A DNA stretch of 64,000 nt from Burkholderiales bacterium (GTDB lineage: Bacteria > Pseudomonadota > Gammaproteobacteria > Burkholderiales > SG8-41): positions 1-64,000 of the forward strand of contig JAIETP010000006.1 of the NCBI GenBank assembly GCA_019744975.1. The letters run 5' to 3'. Positions 36,618 to 47,641 of this stretch are shown one piece after another; the first letter of the stretch is position 1; each line of letters opens with the position of its first letter. The notes under the pieces were generated by a model. The model saw only the letters and a program-made list of their open reading frames with translations. It ran no database searches and was not told the DNA's origin. Both the position numbers and the translations under genes were made by a program.

Positions 36618-38195
36618 CTACTTGCCGCGCCAGACCACGCCATAGAGATCGTGGCGACGGTCACGCAGGTTGCGCACCGTACCATTGTTGCGAGCGGTAA
36701 CCAGGGTATCAGGGCGCAGGTCCGCAATGGCCACCGTTTCAACGTTCGGCGTGGTGTCGGCAGCGATACCGTCACGTGCAAACGGAAAATCGCAGGGCGT
36801 CAGCACACAGCTCTGCGCGTACTGGATATCCATGTTGGTCACGTTCGGCAGGTTGCCGACATTGCCTGACATCACGACGTAAATCTGGTTTTCCACCGCG
36901 CGGGCATGGCAGCAATAACGCACCCGCAGGTAACTCTGGCGTTCGTCGGTGCAAAAAGGCACGAACAGGATATGGACGCCCTGGTCCGTCAGGTGCCTGA
37001 CCAGTTCCGGGAACTCCGCGTCATAACACACAAGGACGCCGATCGGGCCGCAATCCGTCTCGATCGCCTTCACCACATTGCCGCCTTCGATGTTCCACCA
37101 GGCAACTTCGTTCGGTGTCGGGTGGATTTTCGGCTGCTCATGAATGCTGCCATCGCGCAGAAAAACATAGGAAATATTTTCGACCTGTCCGCCAGGCACC
37201 CGCGTCGGATGTGATCCGCCGATGATGTTGATGTTGTGGCGGAGTGCCATGTCACGCATCGCCTTGCGAAATCGCGGCGTGTACTCGGTCAGCGCGGCAA
37301 TGGCCTCCGCCGGCGGCATTTCGCGGTTTTCAATCGACAGCAGCTGCAGTGTGAACAGCTCCGGAAACACCACAAAATCACCGTTGTAGGTCGCCACCAC
37401 ATCGACAAAATATTCGACGAACTTGATGAACTCCTCGAAGGAATGCACGCGGCGCAGCATGTATTGAACGGTGCCGACCCTCACAGTGTCGGCGAGCCGG
37501 CCGCCGGAATAAACTCGCACCTTGTCCCTGCCCGTGCGCCGGAGCACCTTGGGGTTGTGCCACACCAGGTGCACACCATACCCCAGCGACTGCTGGTCAC
37601 CAGTGATGTAGTCCGGGATCACGCCGATAATCTCGAAACGGTTTCTCAGCTGGAACGAGAGCACCGGATCGCGCTGCCGTTTCTGCCTCACTTCTTCGAC
37701 GTATTTTTCCGCCGAACCAAAACGCTTGATCCGGCGCGACAGCGTCGGCAGACGGCCGATGAACACGATGCCTTCGAGCTTGAGTTCTTCGCAAAGCTTC
37801 TTGCGCTGGTTGTACAAACGCTGGCCCAGGTGATAACCGCGATGGCCGGGATCAACAAAAACCTCCATGCCGTACAGCCAGTCCCCCTCCGGATCATGGC
37901 GTGACGCGTAGCCGTTGCCGGTGATCTCGACCCAGGAATGCGGTTTCAGCGCGATTTCCCCCCTCGTGATGAACGTCGCGCAATAACCGACGATCTTCTC
38001 GTCGACAGTGATGACAAACTGGCCTTCGGGAAAAATGTTGATCTGACCGGTAATCGCACCGGTGGAATATCCCTTCATTCCGGCTTCAGCATAGACACGC
38101 GCACTCAGCGCGCAGATTGCAGGCACGTCGGCAACTGAGGCGTTGCGGATGTGAAGACGCGCCTTCGGATCGGACAGTGTTGTCGTTTCGGCCAT
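36618..38195 (-). CDS. GNAT acetyltransferase fused to carbon-nitrogen hydrolase
   Basis: 525 residues. The first ~200 form a GNAT domain (LHIRNASVADVPAICALSARVYAEAG at the start; acetyl-CoA loop FVDPGHRGYHLGQRLY). The remainder is a nitrilase-superfamily hydrolase with the Glu-Lys-Cys triad: Glu in FVVFPELF, Lys in HEQPKIHPT, and Cys at C390 in VCYDAEFPE. The hydrolase half resembles amidases of aliphatic amides or carbamoyl compounds, but the substrate is not known. The fusion is seen in other proteobacteria. Confidence 0.85.
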   Translation of the reverse strand: MAETTTLSDPKARLHIRNASVADVPAICALSARVYAEAGMKGYSTGAITGQINIFPEGQFVITVDEKIVGYCATFITRGEIALKPHSWVEITGNGYASRHDPEGDWLYGMEVFVDPGHRGYHLGQRLYNQRKKLCEELKLEGIVFIGRLPTLSRRIKRFGSAEKYVEEVRQKRQRDPVLSFQLRNRFEIIGVIPDYITGDQQSLGYGVHLVWHNPKVLRRTGRDKVRVYSGGRLADTVRVGTVQYMLRRVHSFEEFIKFVEYFVDVVATYNGDFVVFPELFTLQLLSIENREMPPAEAIAALTEYTPRFRKAMRDMALRHNINIIGGSHPTRVPGGQVENISYVFLRDGSIHEQPKIHPTPNEVAWWNIEGGNVVKAIETDCGPIGVLVCYDAEFPELVRHLTDQGVHILFVPFCTDERQSYLRVRYCCHARAVENQIYVVMSGNVGNLPNVTNMDIQYAQSCVLTPCDFPFARDGIAADTTPNVETVAIADLRPDTLVTARNNGTVRNLRDRRHDLYGVVWRGK

Positions 38196-38288
38196 GTTTC
38201 CTCCCTGTTCAGTCCGACTGCGGACCGCAAAGGAAGTTCCACGCCCTTTCTTTCAGCACCATTTCCCCCTGCAGCGGGGAGCCGGGTA

Positions 38289-39107
38289 TTACCAGTTGAT
38301 AACACCGGTATAAGCGCTGGCGAGGATGAACAATCCGAAAACGATGCGGTACCAGGCAAACACGCGGAAGTCGTGAGTGGCCACGTAGCGCATCAGCCAG
38401 CGGATGCAGATGAACGCGGAAAAAAATGCGGTCACGGTTCCGATGCCGAACAGTCCGAGGTCATCGGCCGACAACAGCGCGCGGTTTTTGAAGAGGTCGT
38501 AAGCCCCGGCGGCGATCAGCGTCGGCACCGCGAGGAAAAACGAAAACTCCGTCGCCGCCCGGCGCGACAGGCCGAACAGCATGCCGCCAATGATGGTGGC
38601 GCCGGAGCGGGACACCCCGGGAATCAGCGCGGTAGCCTGGGCAAGCCCGACCTTCAGCGCATCGCGCCAGGTCATGCGGTCGACGTCATCGATACGCACC
38701 GGGCGTTCGCGCCGCTCCACCCACAGGATCACGAAGCCGCCGACGATCAGCGCGATCGCCACCGGCACTGCGTGAAACAACTGGGCCTTGATGACGGATC
38801 CCAGCGCCAGGCCGAGTATCGCCGCCGGCATGAACGCTGCGATCAGGTTCAACACAAAACCCTGCGCAGTTGTATCCACCGTCAGGCCGCGCAACACGCC
38901 GAGGAAACGCGCGCGGAATTCCCAGCACACAGCCAGCATCGCGCCGGTCTGGATCACCAGTTCGAATACCTTGCCTTTTTCATCGTTGAAGCCGAGCAGG
39001 CTGCCGGCGATGATCAGATGTCCGGTGCTCGATATCGGCAGGAATTCGGTGAGACCTTCGACGATGCCCATGATCAGGGCTTTGAGGGCGAGTGCGGGAT
39101 CCATCAC
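38289..39107 (-). CDS. uppP: Undecaprenyl-diphosphatase
   Basis: 272-residue integral membrane enzyme (BacA family) recycling undecaprenyl pyrophosphate for cell-wall and O-antigen synthesis. The catalytic N-terminal block [19 protein letters not shown] and the second motif [20 protein letters not shown] are intact, with the conserved Glu and Arg. About eight hydrophobic segments. It also confers bacitracin tolerance in E. coli. Confidence 0.95.
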   Translation of the reverse strand: MMDPALALKALIMGIVEGLTEFLPISSTGHLIIAGSLLGFNDEKGKVFELVIQTGAMLAVCWEFRARFLGVLRGLTVDTTAQGFVLNLIAAFMPAAILGLALGSVIKAQLFHAVPVAIALIVGGFVILWVERRERPVRIDDVDRMTWRDALKVGLAQATALIPGVSRSGATIIGGMLFGLSRRAATEFSFFLAVPTLIAAGAYDLFKNRALLSADDLGLFGIGTVTAFFSAFICIRWLMRYVATHDFRVFAWYRIVFGLFILASAYTGVINW

Positions 39108-39144
39108 TGGATTCTACTGTAGTGATTGTGATATTTAGTAATTG

Positions 39145-39211
39145 GGTGATTAAGTAATTAAGTAATTGCGGTGAAGATGCCCGGGTTTAATCACCTAATT
39201 ACTTAATCACC
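39145..39211. repeat. Octamer-based palindromic repeat, copy 1
   Basis: Arms at 39145-39167 and 39189-39211 pair at about 20 of 23 positions. Each arm is built of units like GTGATTAA or TAATTAAG. It occupies most of the uppP-MacB gap. Related copies lie at 48891-48986, 54211-54247, 55290-55373 and 55740-55772. Confidence 0.65.
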
Positions 39212-39221
39212 AGCATTCAAG

Positions 39222-40454
39222 TCACTCATATCTAAGCGCTTCAATCGGCAACAGCCGTGACGCCTTGCGCGCCGGATAAAAACCGAAAAAAATCCCGATC
39301 GCCGCGGCGAACCCCACGGCCAATACCACCGGCTCGATGCCCAATTGAACCGGCCAGCCGACAAACCGGCCGATCGCCAATGATCCGCCGACACCCAGCG
39401 CGATGCCGAGCAGCCCGCCGATCAGCGCAAGGGTGATCGCCTCCACCAGGAACTGGGTCAGGATGTCGCGCCCGCGAGCACCCACCGCCATGCGCAGGCC
39501 GATCTCGCGTGTGCGTTCGGTCACCGACACCAGCATGATGTTCATGATGCCGATGCCGCCGACCAGCAGCGACACCGAGGCGACGGCCGCCAGCAGCAAT
39601 CCCATGATGCGGCTGGATTCCTCGCGGGTGGCCAGCACTTCCGACAGGTTGCGCAGCGTGAAGTCGTCTTCGCGATCCTGCTGGATGCGATGGCGCTGGC
39701 GCATCAGTTCGCGGATCTGCGCCTCGGCCTCTTTCATGTCCTCGTCGTCGCGGATCTTGATCGACACCGAACCCACGGTACGCTGCCGGCCGGCGCCCTG
39801 GCCCAGCACACGGTTGCGCGCAGTCGAGATCGGCATCAGGATCACATCGTCCTGGTCCTGACCCATCAGGCTTTGGCCTTTTTTATCCAGCGTGCCGATC
39901 ACGGTGAACGGCACCTTGCGGATGCGGATGACCTGCCCGACAGGATCAGTGTCACCGAACAGATTGCGCGCGACGGTATCGCCCAGCAGCGCAACCTTGG
40001 TGGATCCTGCGATATCGGCTGCATCAAAACCCTTGCCCTGCGCGATCACCCAGTTGCGCGCCTCGAAATACTCCGGGGTCACGCCGTAGAACACGGTCGA
40101 CCAGTTGCCGGACCCACCGACCACCTGGCCGGTGCCGCGCAGCGTCGGCGCGGACGCCTGCACGGCCGGCACGTCGCGCTGGATCGCATAACCGTCCTCC
40201 TCGGTCAGCGTATTGCGCGAGCCGGCGCCCATGCGCACACCACCGCTGGTACTGGAGCCGGGCATCAGGATGATCAGGTTGGTGCCGAGGCCCTTGATCT
40301 GTTCCTCGATGCGCGACTGCGCGCCGGAACCGACGGCGATCATGGTAATCACCGCGGCGACGCCGATGATGATGCCGAGCATGGTCAGCGCGCTGCGCAG
40401 CTTGTTGATACGCAGCGCCCGCAGCGCAATGCGGATACTCGCCAGCACGTTCAT
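39222..40454 (-). CDS. MacB-type ABC transporter permease
   Basis: 410 residues with an N-terminal membrane segment, a large periplasmic domain and three C-terminal transmembrane helices, the MacB/FtsX fold. Family motifs include KLRSALTMLGIIIGVAAVI near the N-terminus and NIMLVSVTERTREIGLRMAVGA in the C-terminal part. The ATPase is a separate gene that overlaps by 4 bp at 40451-40454, so the full MacB is split. With the adaptor at 41286 it would form a tripartite efflux pump needing a TolC-like channel, such as the one at 46263. Confidence 0.9.
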   Translation of the reverse strand: MNVLASIRIALRALRINKLRSALTMLGIIIGVAAVITMIAVGSGAQSRIEEQIKGLGTNLIILMPGSSTSGGVRMGAGSRNTLTEEDGYAIQRDVPAVQASAPTLRGTGQVVGGSGNWSTVFYGVTPEYFEARNWVIAQGKGFDAADIAGSTKVALLGDTVARNLFGDTDPVGQVIRIRKVPFTVIGTLDKKGQSLMGQDQDDVILMPISTARNRVLGQGAGRQRTVGSVSIKIRDDEDMKEAEAQIRELMRQRHRIQQDREDDFTLRNLSEVLATREESSRIMGLLLAAVASVSLLVGGIGIMNIMLVSVTERTREIGLRMAVGARGRDILTQFLVEAITLALIGGLLGIALGVGGSLAIGRFVGWPVQLGIEPVVLAVGFAAAIGIFFGFYPARKASRLLPIEALRYE

Positions 40455-41224
40455 GCCCGCACCCCGTCCGATCGCACCTCGTCGCCGATCTGCTCTGCGC
40501 GCAACTGCAAGGCCAGCGCCGCGGCGTCTTTCGGCTGTTCAACCACGTGATCCTCGACGACGCGGCCGTCGCGGAAGGTGATCACGCGTTTCGCGAACCC
40601 GGCAATGTCATGCTCGTGCGTCACCAGCACCACGGTCATGCCCTGCGCGTTCAATTGTTGCAGTAGCGCCATCACCTCGCAACTGGTCTGCGTATCCAGC
40701 GCGCCGGTCGGCTCATCGGCCAGGATCAGCACCGGATCGTTGACCAGCGCGCGCGCAATCGCCACGCGCTGCTGCTGGCCGCCCGACAACTGCGCCGGAT
40801 GGTGATGGCCGCGGTCGGCAAGTCCCACCTCGGCCAGCCGCGCCGTCGCGCGACGGTTGCGCTCTTCGCCGGCAACGCCGCAATAGAGCAAGGGCAATGC
40901 GATGTTCTCCAGCGCCGACGTGCGCGGCAGCAGGTTGAAGCTCTGGAACACAAAACCGATGCGCCGGTTGCGGATCGACGCCAGCGCGTCACTGTCGAGA
41001 CCTGAAACACGATCACCGGCAAGCAGGTACTCACCGCTCGAAGGCGTATCCAGGCAGCCCAGCAGGTTCATGAATGTCGATTTGCCCGACCCCGACGGGC
41101 CCATCACTGCGACGAATTCGCCGGCATTGATCTCCACCGACACGCCGCGCAGCGCCTGCACGGTAAAACCGCCGAGCGCATACGACTTGGCCAGATCGTG
41201 CGTGGTAATCAGCGGTGTGGACAT
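40451..41224 (-). CDS. MacB-type ABC transporter ATP-binding protein
   Basis: 257 residues. Walker [11 protein letters not shown]-loop [11 protein letters not shown], signature [15 protein letters not shown], Walker [12 protein letters not shown] and H-loop VTHEHD are all present. The LolD/MacB subfamily fit comes from the partner permease. The C-terminal tail (residues 235-257) is longer than in separate LolD proteins. Confidence 0.93.
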   Translation of the reverse strand: MSTPLITTHDLAKSYALGGFTVQALRGVSVEINAGEFVAVMGPSGSGKSTFMNLLGCLDTPSSGEYLLAGDRVSGLDSDALASIRNRRIGFVFQSFNLLPRTSALENIALPLLYCGVAGEERNRRATARLAEVGLADRGHHHPAQLSGGQQQRVAIARALVNDPVLILADEPTGALDTQTSCEVMALLQQLNAQGMTVVLVTHEHDIAGFAKRVITFRDGRVVEDHVVEQPKDAAALALQLRAEQIGDEVRSDGVRA

Positions 41225-41258
41225 GATGCTGTCAGCCTGCCGGCGCCGGGGTATTGTT

Positions 41259-41291
41259 GTAAATCATTGTTTTATTGATATTTATTTAAAA
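41259..41291 (-). repeat. AT-rich interspersed motif, copy f
   Basis: Minus strand TAAATAAATATCAATAAAAC then AATGATTTACAA. Starts at the macA stop and ends before the ATPase start. It is the most divergent of the six copies. Confidence 0.4.
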
Positions 41292-42857
41292 GCCGAAGCG
41301 CGGCGCGGCGCCCTTGGTTTCAGCGCGTACCGCACCCCCGCCGCCGACGATCACCGCGTCACCTTCCTTCAATTCCCCACCGAGCAGTTCGGTGAACGTG
41401 CCGTCGCTGATGCCCAGCCGCACATTGACCGCCTTTGGCGCACGTGTGCCATCAGCCACCCATACCGTGCCACGCGTGGTCGCCACACCACGCTGCTCGG
41501 AAGCCAGTTCCTCATAACGCTTGCGCTGTTCATCGTTAAGAATCGCGGCAATCTCGGTACGCGATTGCGCGCGCAGCCGGCCGGCCTCTTTTTTGCGCTG
41601 CGCCGGATCATCGGCACCGAGCGCCGCAATTTTTTCCGCGGTCGATTTCTGGATGGCCTCGAGTTTGGCCTGCTGTTCGACGCTGAGCCCCAGCTCCCTG
41701 GTCAATCGTTCGCGCGTGGCCTGCGCCTGCCCGCCGGCACCTGGTGCTGCTGCACCCTCGCCAGCGGCACCCGGTTGTGCTGCGGGTTTCTGTCCCTTCG
41801 CCGGCGCCGCCACGCCCGGCGGACGGTAACGCAAAGCCGCATTGGGCACCCGCAGCACCTGGTCGCGGTTAGCGACGGTGATGCGCACATTGGTCGTCAT
41901 CCCCGGCAGCAGCGTCAGGTCGGGATTGGCCGCGGAAATGATCGCCACATACGTCACCACGTTCTGCACCACCAGCGCGGCTTTGCGCACCTGGGTGATT
42001 TTGCCGCGGAAGGTACGGCCCGGAAAGGAATCAACGGTAAACGTCGCGTCCTGACCGATGGCGACGCGGCCGATTTCCGACTCGTCGATGGACGCCTCAA
42101 CCTGCATGTCGGTCAGGTTGCGCGCGATCTGGAACAGCACCGGCGCCTGCAGGCTGGCGGCAACGGTCTGTCCGGCATCAACACTGCGCGAGATGACGAT
42201 GCCATCCACCGGCGCGCGGATGGTGGTGCGTTCGAGATCGACCCGGGCCTGCGCCAGTTGCGATTCGCGCTGTTTGACCAGCGCCTCGCCATTGCGGATT
42301 TGCGCTTCACCGACCGCGCGCTGTGCCTGCGCGGTTTTCACCTGTTCGGCGGCGATGGCGACCGCCGACTGGGTTTTTTCCAGTGCCGCCTGCGAGACGA
42401 AACCCTTTTCGACCAGCATCTGGTTGCGTTTCAGGTCGCGCTCGGTTTCGGCAAGCGCCACCTGGGCGCGCGAGACTTCAGCCTGCAACGCGGCAACGTT
42501 CGCACGCTGCGTCAGCGCCGTGGCGCGGCTGGCCTCCAGATCCGACATCGCCTGGTTGACGCGCAGCGCGAATGATTCGGGATCAATGCGGGCGATGACA
42601 TCACCCTGCTTCACCACCGAATTGTAATCAACGAAAATTTCCTTGATCTGTCCGGAGACCTGCGAACCCACCTGCACCGACACCACTGGATTCAAGGTGC
42701 CGGTCGCCGAGACCGCAGCCACCAGATTGCCGCGCTCGATAATGGCCGTGCGGAATGCCGCCTGCGCCGGTGTGCCGCCAAAGTACCAATACGCGGTACC
42801 GGCGATGACCAGCGCCACCGCCACTCCTGCCATCAGCGTGATTTTTTTCTTGTTCAA
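41286..42857 (-). CDS. macA: MacA-like periplasmic adaptor with an extra helical insert
   Basis: 523 residues, against about 370 in E. coli MacA. An N-terminal membrane anchor (residues 5-25) is followed by a barrel-sandwich domain (VQVGSQVSGQIKEIFVDYNS), a long coiled-coil hairpin (about 95-215), the second lipoyl half (TTIRAPVDGIVISRSVDAG) and beta-barrel and membrane-proximal segments. At residues 347-462 a Pro/Ala/Gly linker and a charged helical region (LGLSVEQQAKLEAIQ ... ILNDEQRKRYEEL) interrupt the membrane-proximal domain. These repeated L-x-x-EQ patterns recall Spy/CpxP-type LTxxQ helices. It heads the operon. Confidence 0.85.
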   Translation of the reverse strand: MNKKKITLMAGVAVALVIAGTAYWYFGGTPAQAAFRTAIIERGNLVAAVSATGTLNPVVSVQVGSQVSGQIKEIFVDYNSVVKQGDVIARIDPESFALRVNQAMSDLEASRATALTQRANVAALQAEVSRAQVALAETERDLKRNQMLVEKGFVSQAALEKTQSAVAIAAEQVKTAQAQRAVGEAQIRNGEALVKQRESQLAQARVDLERTTIRAPVDGIVISRSVDAGQTVAASLQAPVLFQIARNLTDMQVEASIDESEIGRVAIGQDATFTVDSFPGRTFRGKITQVRKAALVVQNVVTYVAIISAANPDLTLLPGMTTNVRITVANRDQVLRVPNAALRYRPPGVAAPAKGQKPAAQPGAAGEGAAAPGAGGQAQATRERLTRELGLSVEQQAKLEAIQKSTAEKIAALGADDPAQRKKEAGRLRAQSRTEIAAILNDEQRKRYEELASEQRGVATTRGTVWVADGTRAPKAVNVRLGISDGTFTELLGGELKEGDAVIVGGGGAVRAETKGAAPRFGF

Positions 42858-42949
42858 GGTTTACCCGGGAAAAAACAGAAATACCAAGAGAGAAGCGAGT
42901 TCAGCAGGAAGGTGCCGATCCGCGGTAGAACCCGCAGCAAACCGGGAAA

Positions 42950-43336
42950 TCAGTAACCGTCGCGCCCCGCCTGGGGTGGCGCCAGCTCACGCACGGCATC
43001 GCGCACCGCGCGTTCGACAAACTGTGTCAATACCATGCCGGCGAGCAAGCCGCGCAGCTGCAATTCACTGCCTGCCGCTTCCAGCCGTTTGCCCAGCGCT
43101 TCCGGGAACGGCGGCGGCTGCCGGCCCTCCGCGGCGGCAGCCATCGTCGCCCGCAGATGGGCGAACAACAGGCTGACATCGTGTTCGCTCACCAGTCCAC
43201 CCAGCAACAGGCGCAGCTCGGGCGGCATCGCCGTACGCGCCGGCGGCACGGGCTCGGTGGCCTGCGCCGCTGCCGACAAGATCGTGCTCAACATCACCAT
43301 CAACAATGTTCTTTGCAGCAGCATGTTCACCTCCAT
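42950..43336 (-). CDS. Exported protein of unknown function
   Basis: 128 residues (124 from the second ATG at 43324). A signal peptide (residues 5-26, ending QATEP) is followed by a mature part predicted to be mostly helical, with the segments LRLLLGGLVSEHDVSLLFAHL and LLAGMVLTQFVERAVRDAV. No family was recognised. It stands alone between macA and thiC; the base composition is like its neighbours and the coding bias supports a real gene. Confidence 0.55.
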   Translation of the reverse strand: MEVNMLLQRTLLMVMLSTILSAAAQATEPVPPARTAMPPELRLLLGGLVSEHDVSLLFAHLRATMAAAAEGRQPPPFPEALGKRLEAAGSELQLRGLLAGMVLTQFVERAVRDAVRELAPPQAGRDGY

Positions 43337-43400
43337 TTTGGCCGCCCCCGGTCAACTGGTTAACGCCGGCGGGGTTCAGCGGTGTACCGCCGCAAGAGCC

Positions 43401-45456
<2,056 letters not shown>

Positions 45457-45564
45457 GTGATGTTTACGCTAATGGAAATATGGGATAATTGCAAGCAAGC
45501 AGCGGCGTTTTTCAAACAACGCTCAAGACTCGAAATCCCCTTTTTCAACAAGCAGTTATCGGCC

Positions 45565-46248
45565 ATGAACTCTTCCGCCAATTCAGCGCCCCGTATGGAT
45601 ATCGAACACGCCCGCTTCAACATGGTCGAACAGCAGATCCGGCCCTGGGATGTACTGGATCCGGCGGTGCTCGACCTGCTGATGCGCCTGCATCGCGAAG
45701 ACTTCGTGCCCGAACAACACCGCGCGCTGGCTTTTGTCGACATGGAAATCCCGCTGGGACATGGTGAAACCATGCTCTCGCCCAAGCTTGAAGCGCGCAT
45801 GCTGCAGGAACTCGGCATCCAGCGCGGCGACTCGATACTCGAGGTCGGCACCGGCAGTGGTTACATGACGGCCCTGCTGGCCAGCCTCGGCCGCCATGTC
45901 TACAGCGTGGATATCGTGCCCGAGTTCACCCGCGCCGCAGCCGTACGACTTGCTGCGCACGGCATCAACAACGTCACGCTGGAAACCGGCGACGCCGCGC
46001 GCGGCTGGGACAAACACGGGCCGTACGATGTCATCGTGCTGACTGGTTCGGTGCCGGTGCTGCCCGAAAGTTTCCAGCAAAACCTGAATCCCGGCGGCCG
46101 CCTGCTGGCCGTGGTCGGCACCGCACCGGCGATGCAGGCAAGGCTGATCACCCGCGCCGAGGGCGGCGCCTGTAACGCCGTCACGCTGTTCGAAACCTGC
46201 ACGGCCCCATTAAAAAACGCGCTGCAACTGCAACGTTTCGTCTTTTAA
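45565..46248 (+). CDS. pcm: Protein-L-isoaspartate O-methyltransferase family
   Basis: 227 residues from the ATG at 45565; an ATG at 45595 (MDIEHARFNM) fits the betaproteobacterial family start equally well. The SAM-binding motif is LEVGTGSGYMTALLA, preceded by QRGDSILEV, and the motif SPKLEARMLQEL corresponds to the SPxM substrate-binding region. Pcm repairs isoaspartyl residues in aged proteins; this branch, with N-terminal IEQQIRPWDVLD, may have another role. It is divergent from thiC and is followed 14 bp later by the TolC-like gene. Confidence 0.85.
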   Translation: MNSSANSAPRMDIEHARFNMVEQQIRPWDVLDPAVLDLLMRLHREDFVPEQHRALAFVDMEIPLGHGETMLSPKLEARMLQELGIQRGDSILEVGTGSGYMTALLASLGRHVYSVDIVPEFTRAAAVRLAAHGINNVTLETGDAARGWDKHGPYDVIVLTGSVPVLPESFQQNLNPGGRLLAVVGTAPAMQARLITRAEGGACNAVTLFETCTAPLKNALQLQRFVF

Positions 46249-46262
46249 GGCGTCGAATCGCC

Positions 46263-47594
46263 ATGCGCCGCGTCCTTTTTGGTGGTTTTATTGCCTGCCT
46301 GTTGCTGGCCAGCCAGTCCGCAAGCGCAGCGGACCTGCTGAACATTTATCGCGCTGCGCGCGATTCAGACCCGGTGTATGCCTCCGCCCGGTCCAGCTGG
46401 ACCGCCGCCCAGGAAAAATTGCCGCAGGGACGCGCCGGGCTGCTGCCCCAGGCGGATATCACGGCATCGACCCAATACAACGACCGTGACTTGCGTTTCC
46501 GCAATCCGGCGCTGGCCGGCAGTCAGTCGCAATACAACTCCAACTCGGCTTCGGTTTCGATCACCCAGCCGATATACCGCAGACAGAATCTGGTGGCCTA
46601 CGACCAGGGCAAAACCCAGGTCGCGCTGGCCGACGTTCAACTCGCCACCGCGGAGCAAAACCTGATCCTGCGTGTGGCACAGGCCTATTTCGATGTGCTG
46701 CTCGCCCGCAACAATGTGACGCTGGCGCAGGCGCAGAAAACCGCCATCGGCCAGCAACTGGAACAGGCCAGGCGCAATTTCGAAGTCGGCAATGCCACCA
46801 TCACCGACACCCATGACGCGCAGGCCCGCTTCGACCTGGTCACCGCGCAGGAAATCGCCGCACGCAACGACCTCGAAGTCAAAAACCGCACACTCGAACA
46901 ACTGATCGGCCGCGCCGCGCCGGACATCGCAAACCTCGGTAAAAGTTTCGAGCCGCGGCCGCCGGAACCGCAATCGATGGAAAAATGGGTGGAACTGGCA
47001 CGCACCGTCGGACTGCAGGTGCTCATCGCGCAGCAAAACCTCAACTTTGCATCACAGGACGTGCAACGCAACCGTGGCGCGCATTACCCGACGCTGGATG
47101 CGTTCGCCACGCTCGGCGAATCGGCCACCGGCTCCGGCATCCAGGGCGGATCCGGCACCGAAACCTCGTCAAAAGTCATCGGCCTGCAACTGGCGATTCC
47201 CCTGTATCAAGGCGGTGCGGTCAATTCACGGGTGCGCGAAGCCGTCGCCAATGAAATGAAAGCACAGCAGGATCTGGAAAACGCGCGGCGCAGCGCTGAA
47301 CTCGCCGCGCGTCAGGGTTATCTCGGCGTCACCAACGGCATCGCGCAGGTACGCGCACTGGAAGCCGCGCTGGTTTCCAACCAGAGTTCACTGGACTCCA
47401 CACGACTGGGCCAGGAAGTGGGCGTGCGCACACAGGTGGATGTGTTGAACGCGCAGCAACTCCTGTTCAGCGCACGCCGCGATCTGGCGCAGTCGCGCTA
47501 CAACTATATCCAGTCACTGCTGCAACTGAAGGCGGCCACGGGTCAACTCACGGAAGTTGATCTGCAGACCATCAACGGCTGGCTCGAAAGATAG
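46263..47594 (+). CDS. TolC family outer membrane efflux protein
   Basis: 443 residues with a signal peptide (to SASA-A). Two outer membrane efflux (OEP) repeats with long helical hairpins are seen; motifs include ADLLNIYRAARDSDPVYASARS at the mature N-terminus, VSITQPIYRRQNLVAYDQGK and GLQLAIPLYQGGAVNSRVREA. This is the TolC type used for type I secretion and MacAB-like pumps. The adjacent pcm-TolC-waaA order is common in betaproteobacteria. Confidence 0.93.
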   Translation: MRRVLFGGFIACLLLASQSASAADLLNIYRAARDSDPVYASARSSWTAAQEKLPQGRAGLLPQADITASTQYNDRDLRFRNPALAGSQSQYNSNSASVSITQPIYRRQNLVAYDQGKTQVALADVQLATAEQNLILRVAQAYFDVLLARNNVTLAQAQKTAIGQQLEQARRNFEVGNATITDTHDAQARFDLVTAQEIAARNDLEVKNRTLEQLIGRAAPDIANLGKSFEPRPPEPQSMEKWVELARTVGLQVLIAQQNLNFASQDVQRNRGAHYPTLDAFATLGESATGSGIQGGSGTETSSKVIGLQLAIPLYQGGAVNSRVREAVANEMKAQQDLENARRSAELAARQGYLGVTNGIAQVRALEAALVSNQSSLDSTRLGQEVGVRTQVDVLNAQQLLFSARRDLAQSRYNYIQSLLQLKAATGQLTEVDLQTINGWLER

Positions 47595-47603
47595 CCCGCC
47601 CGT

Positions 47604-47641
47604 TACAAAATATTCAATAAAAACAAATACTTACAAGTATT
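47604..47641 (+). repeat. AT-rich interspersed motif, copy e
   Basis: Core AATAAAAACAAATACTTACA, followed by AGTATTT, so AAATACTT and AAGTATTT form an 8-bp inverted repeat. It lies between the convergent tolC-like and waaA genes and overlaps the waaA stop codon. Confidence 0.55.
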
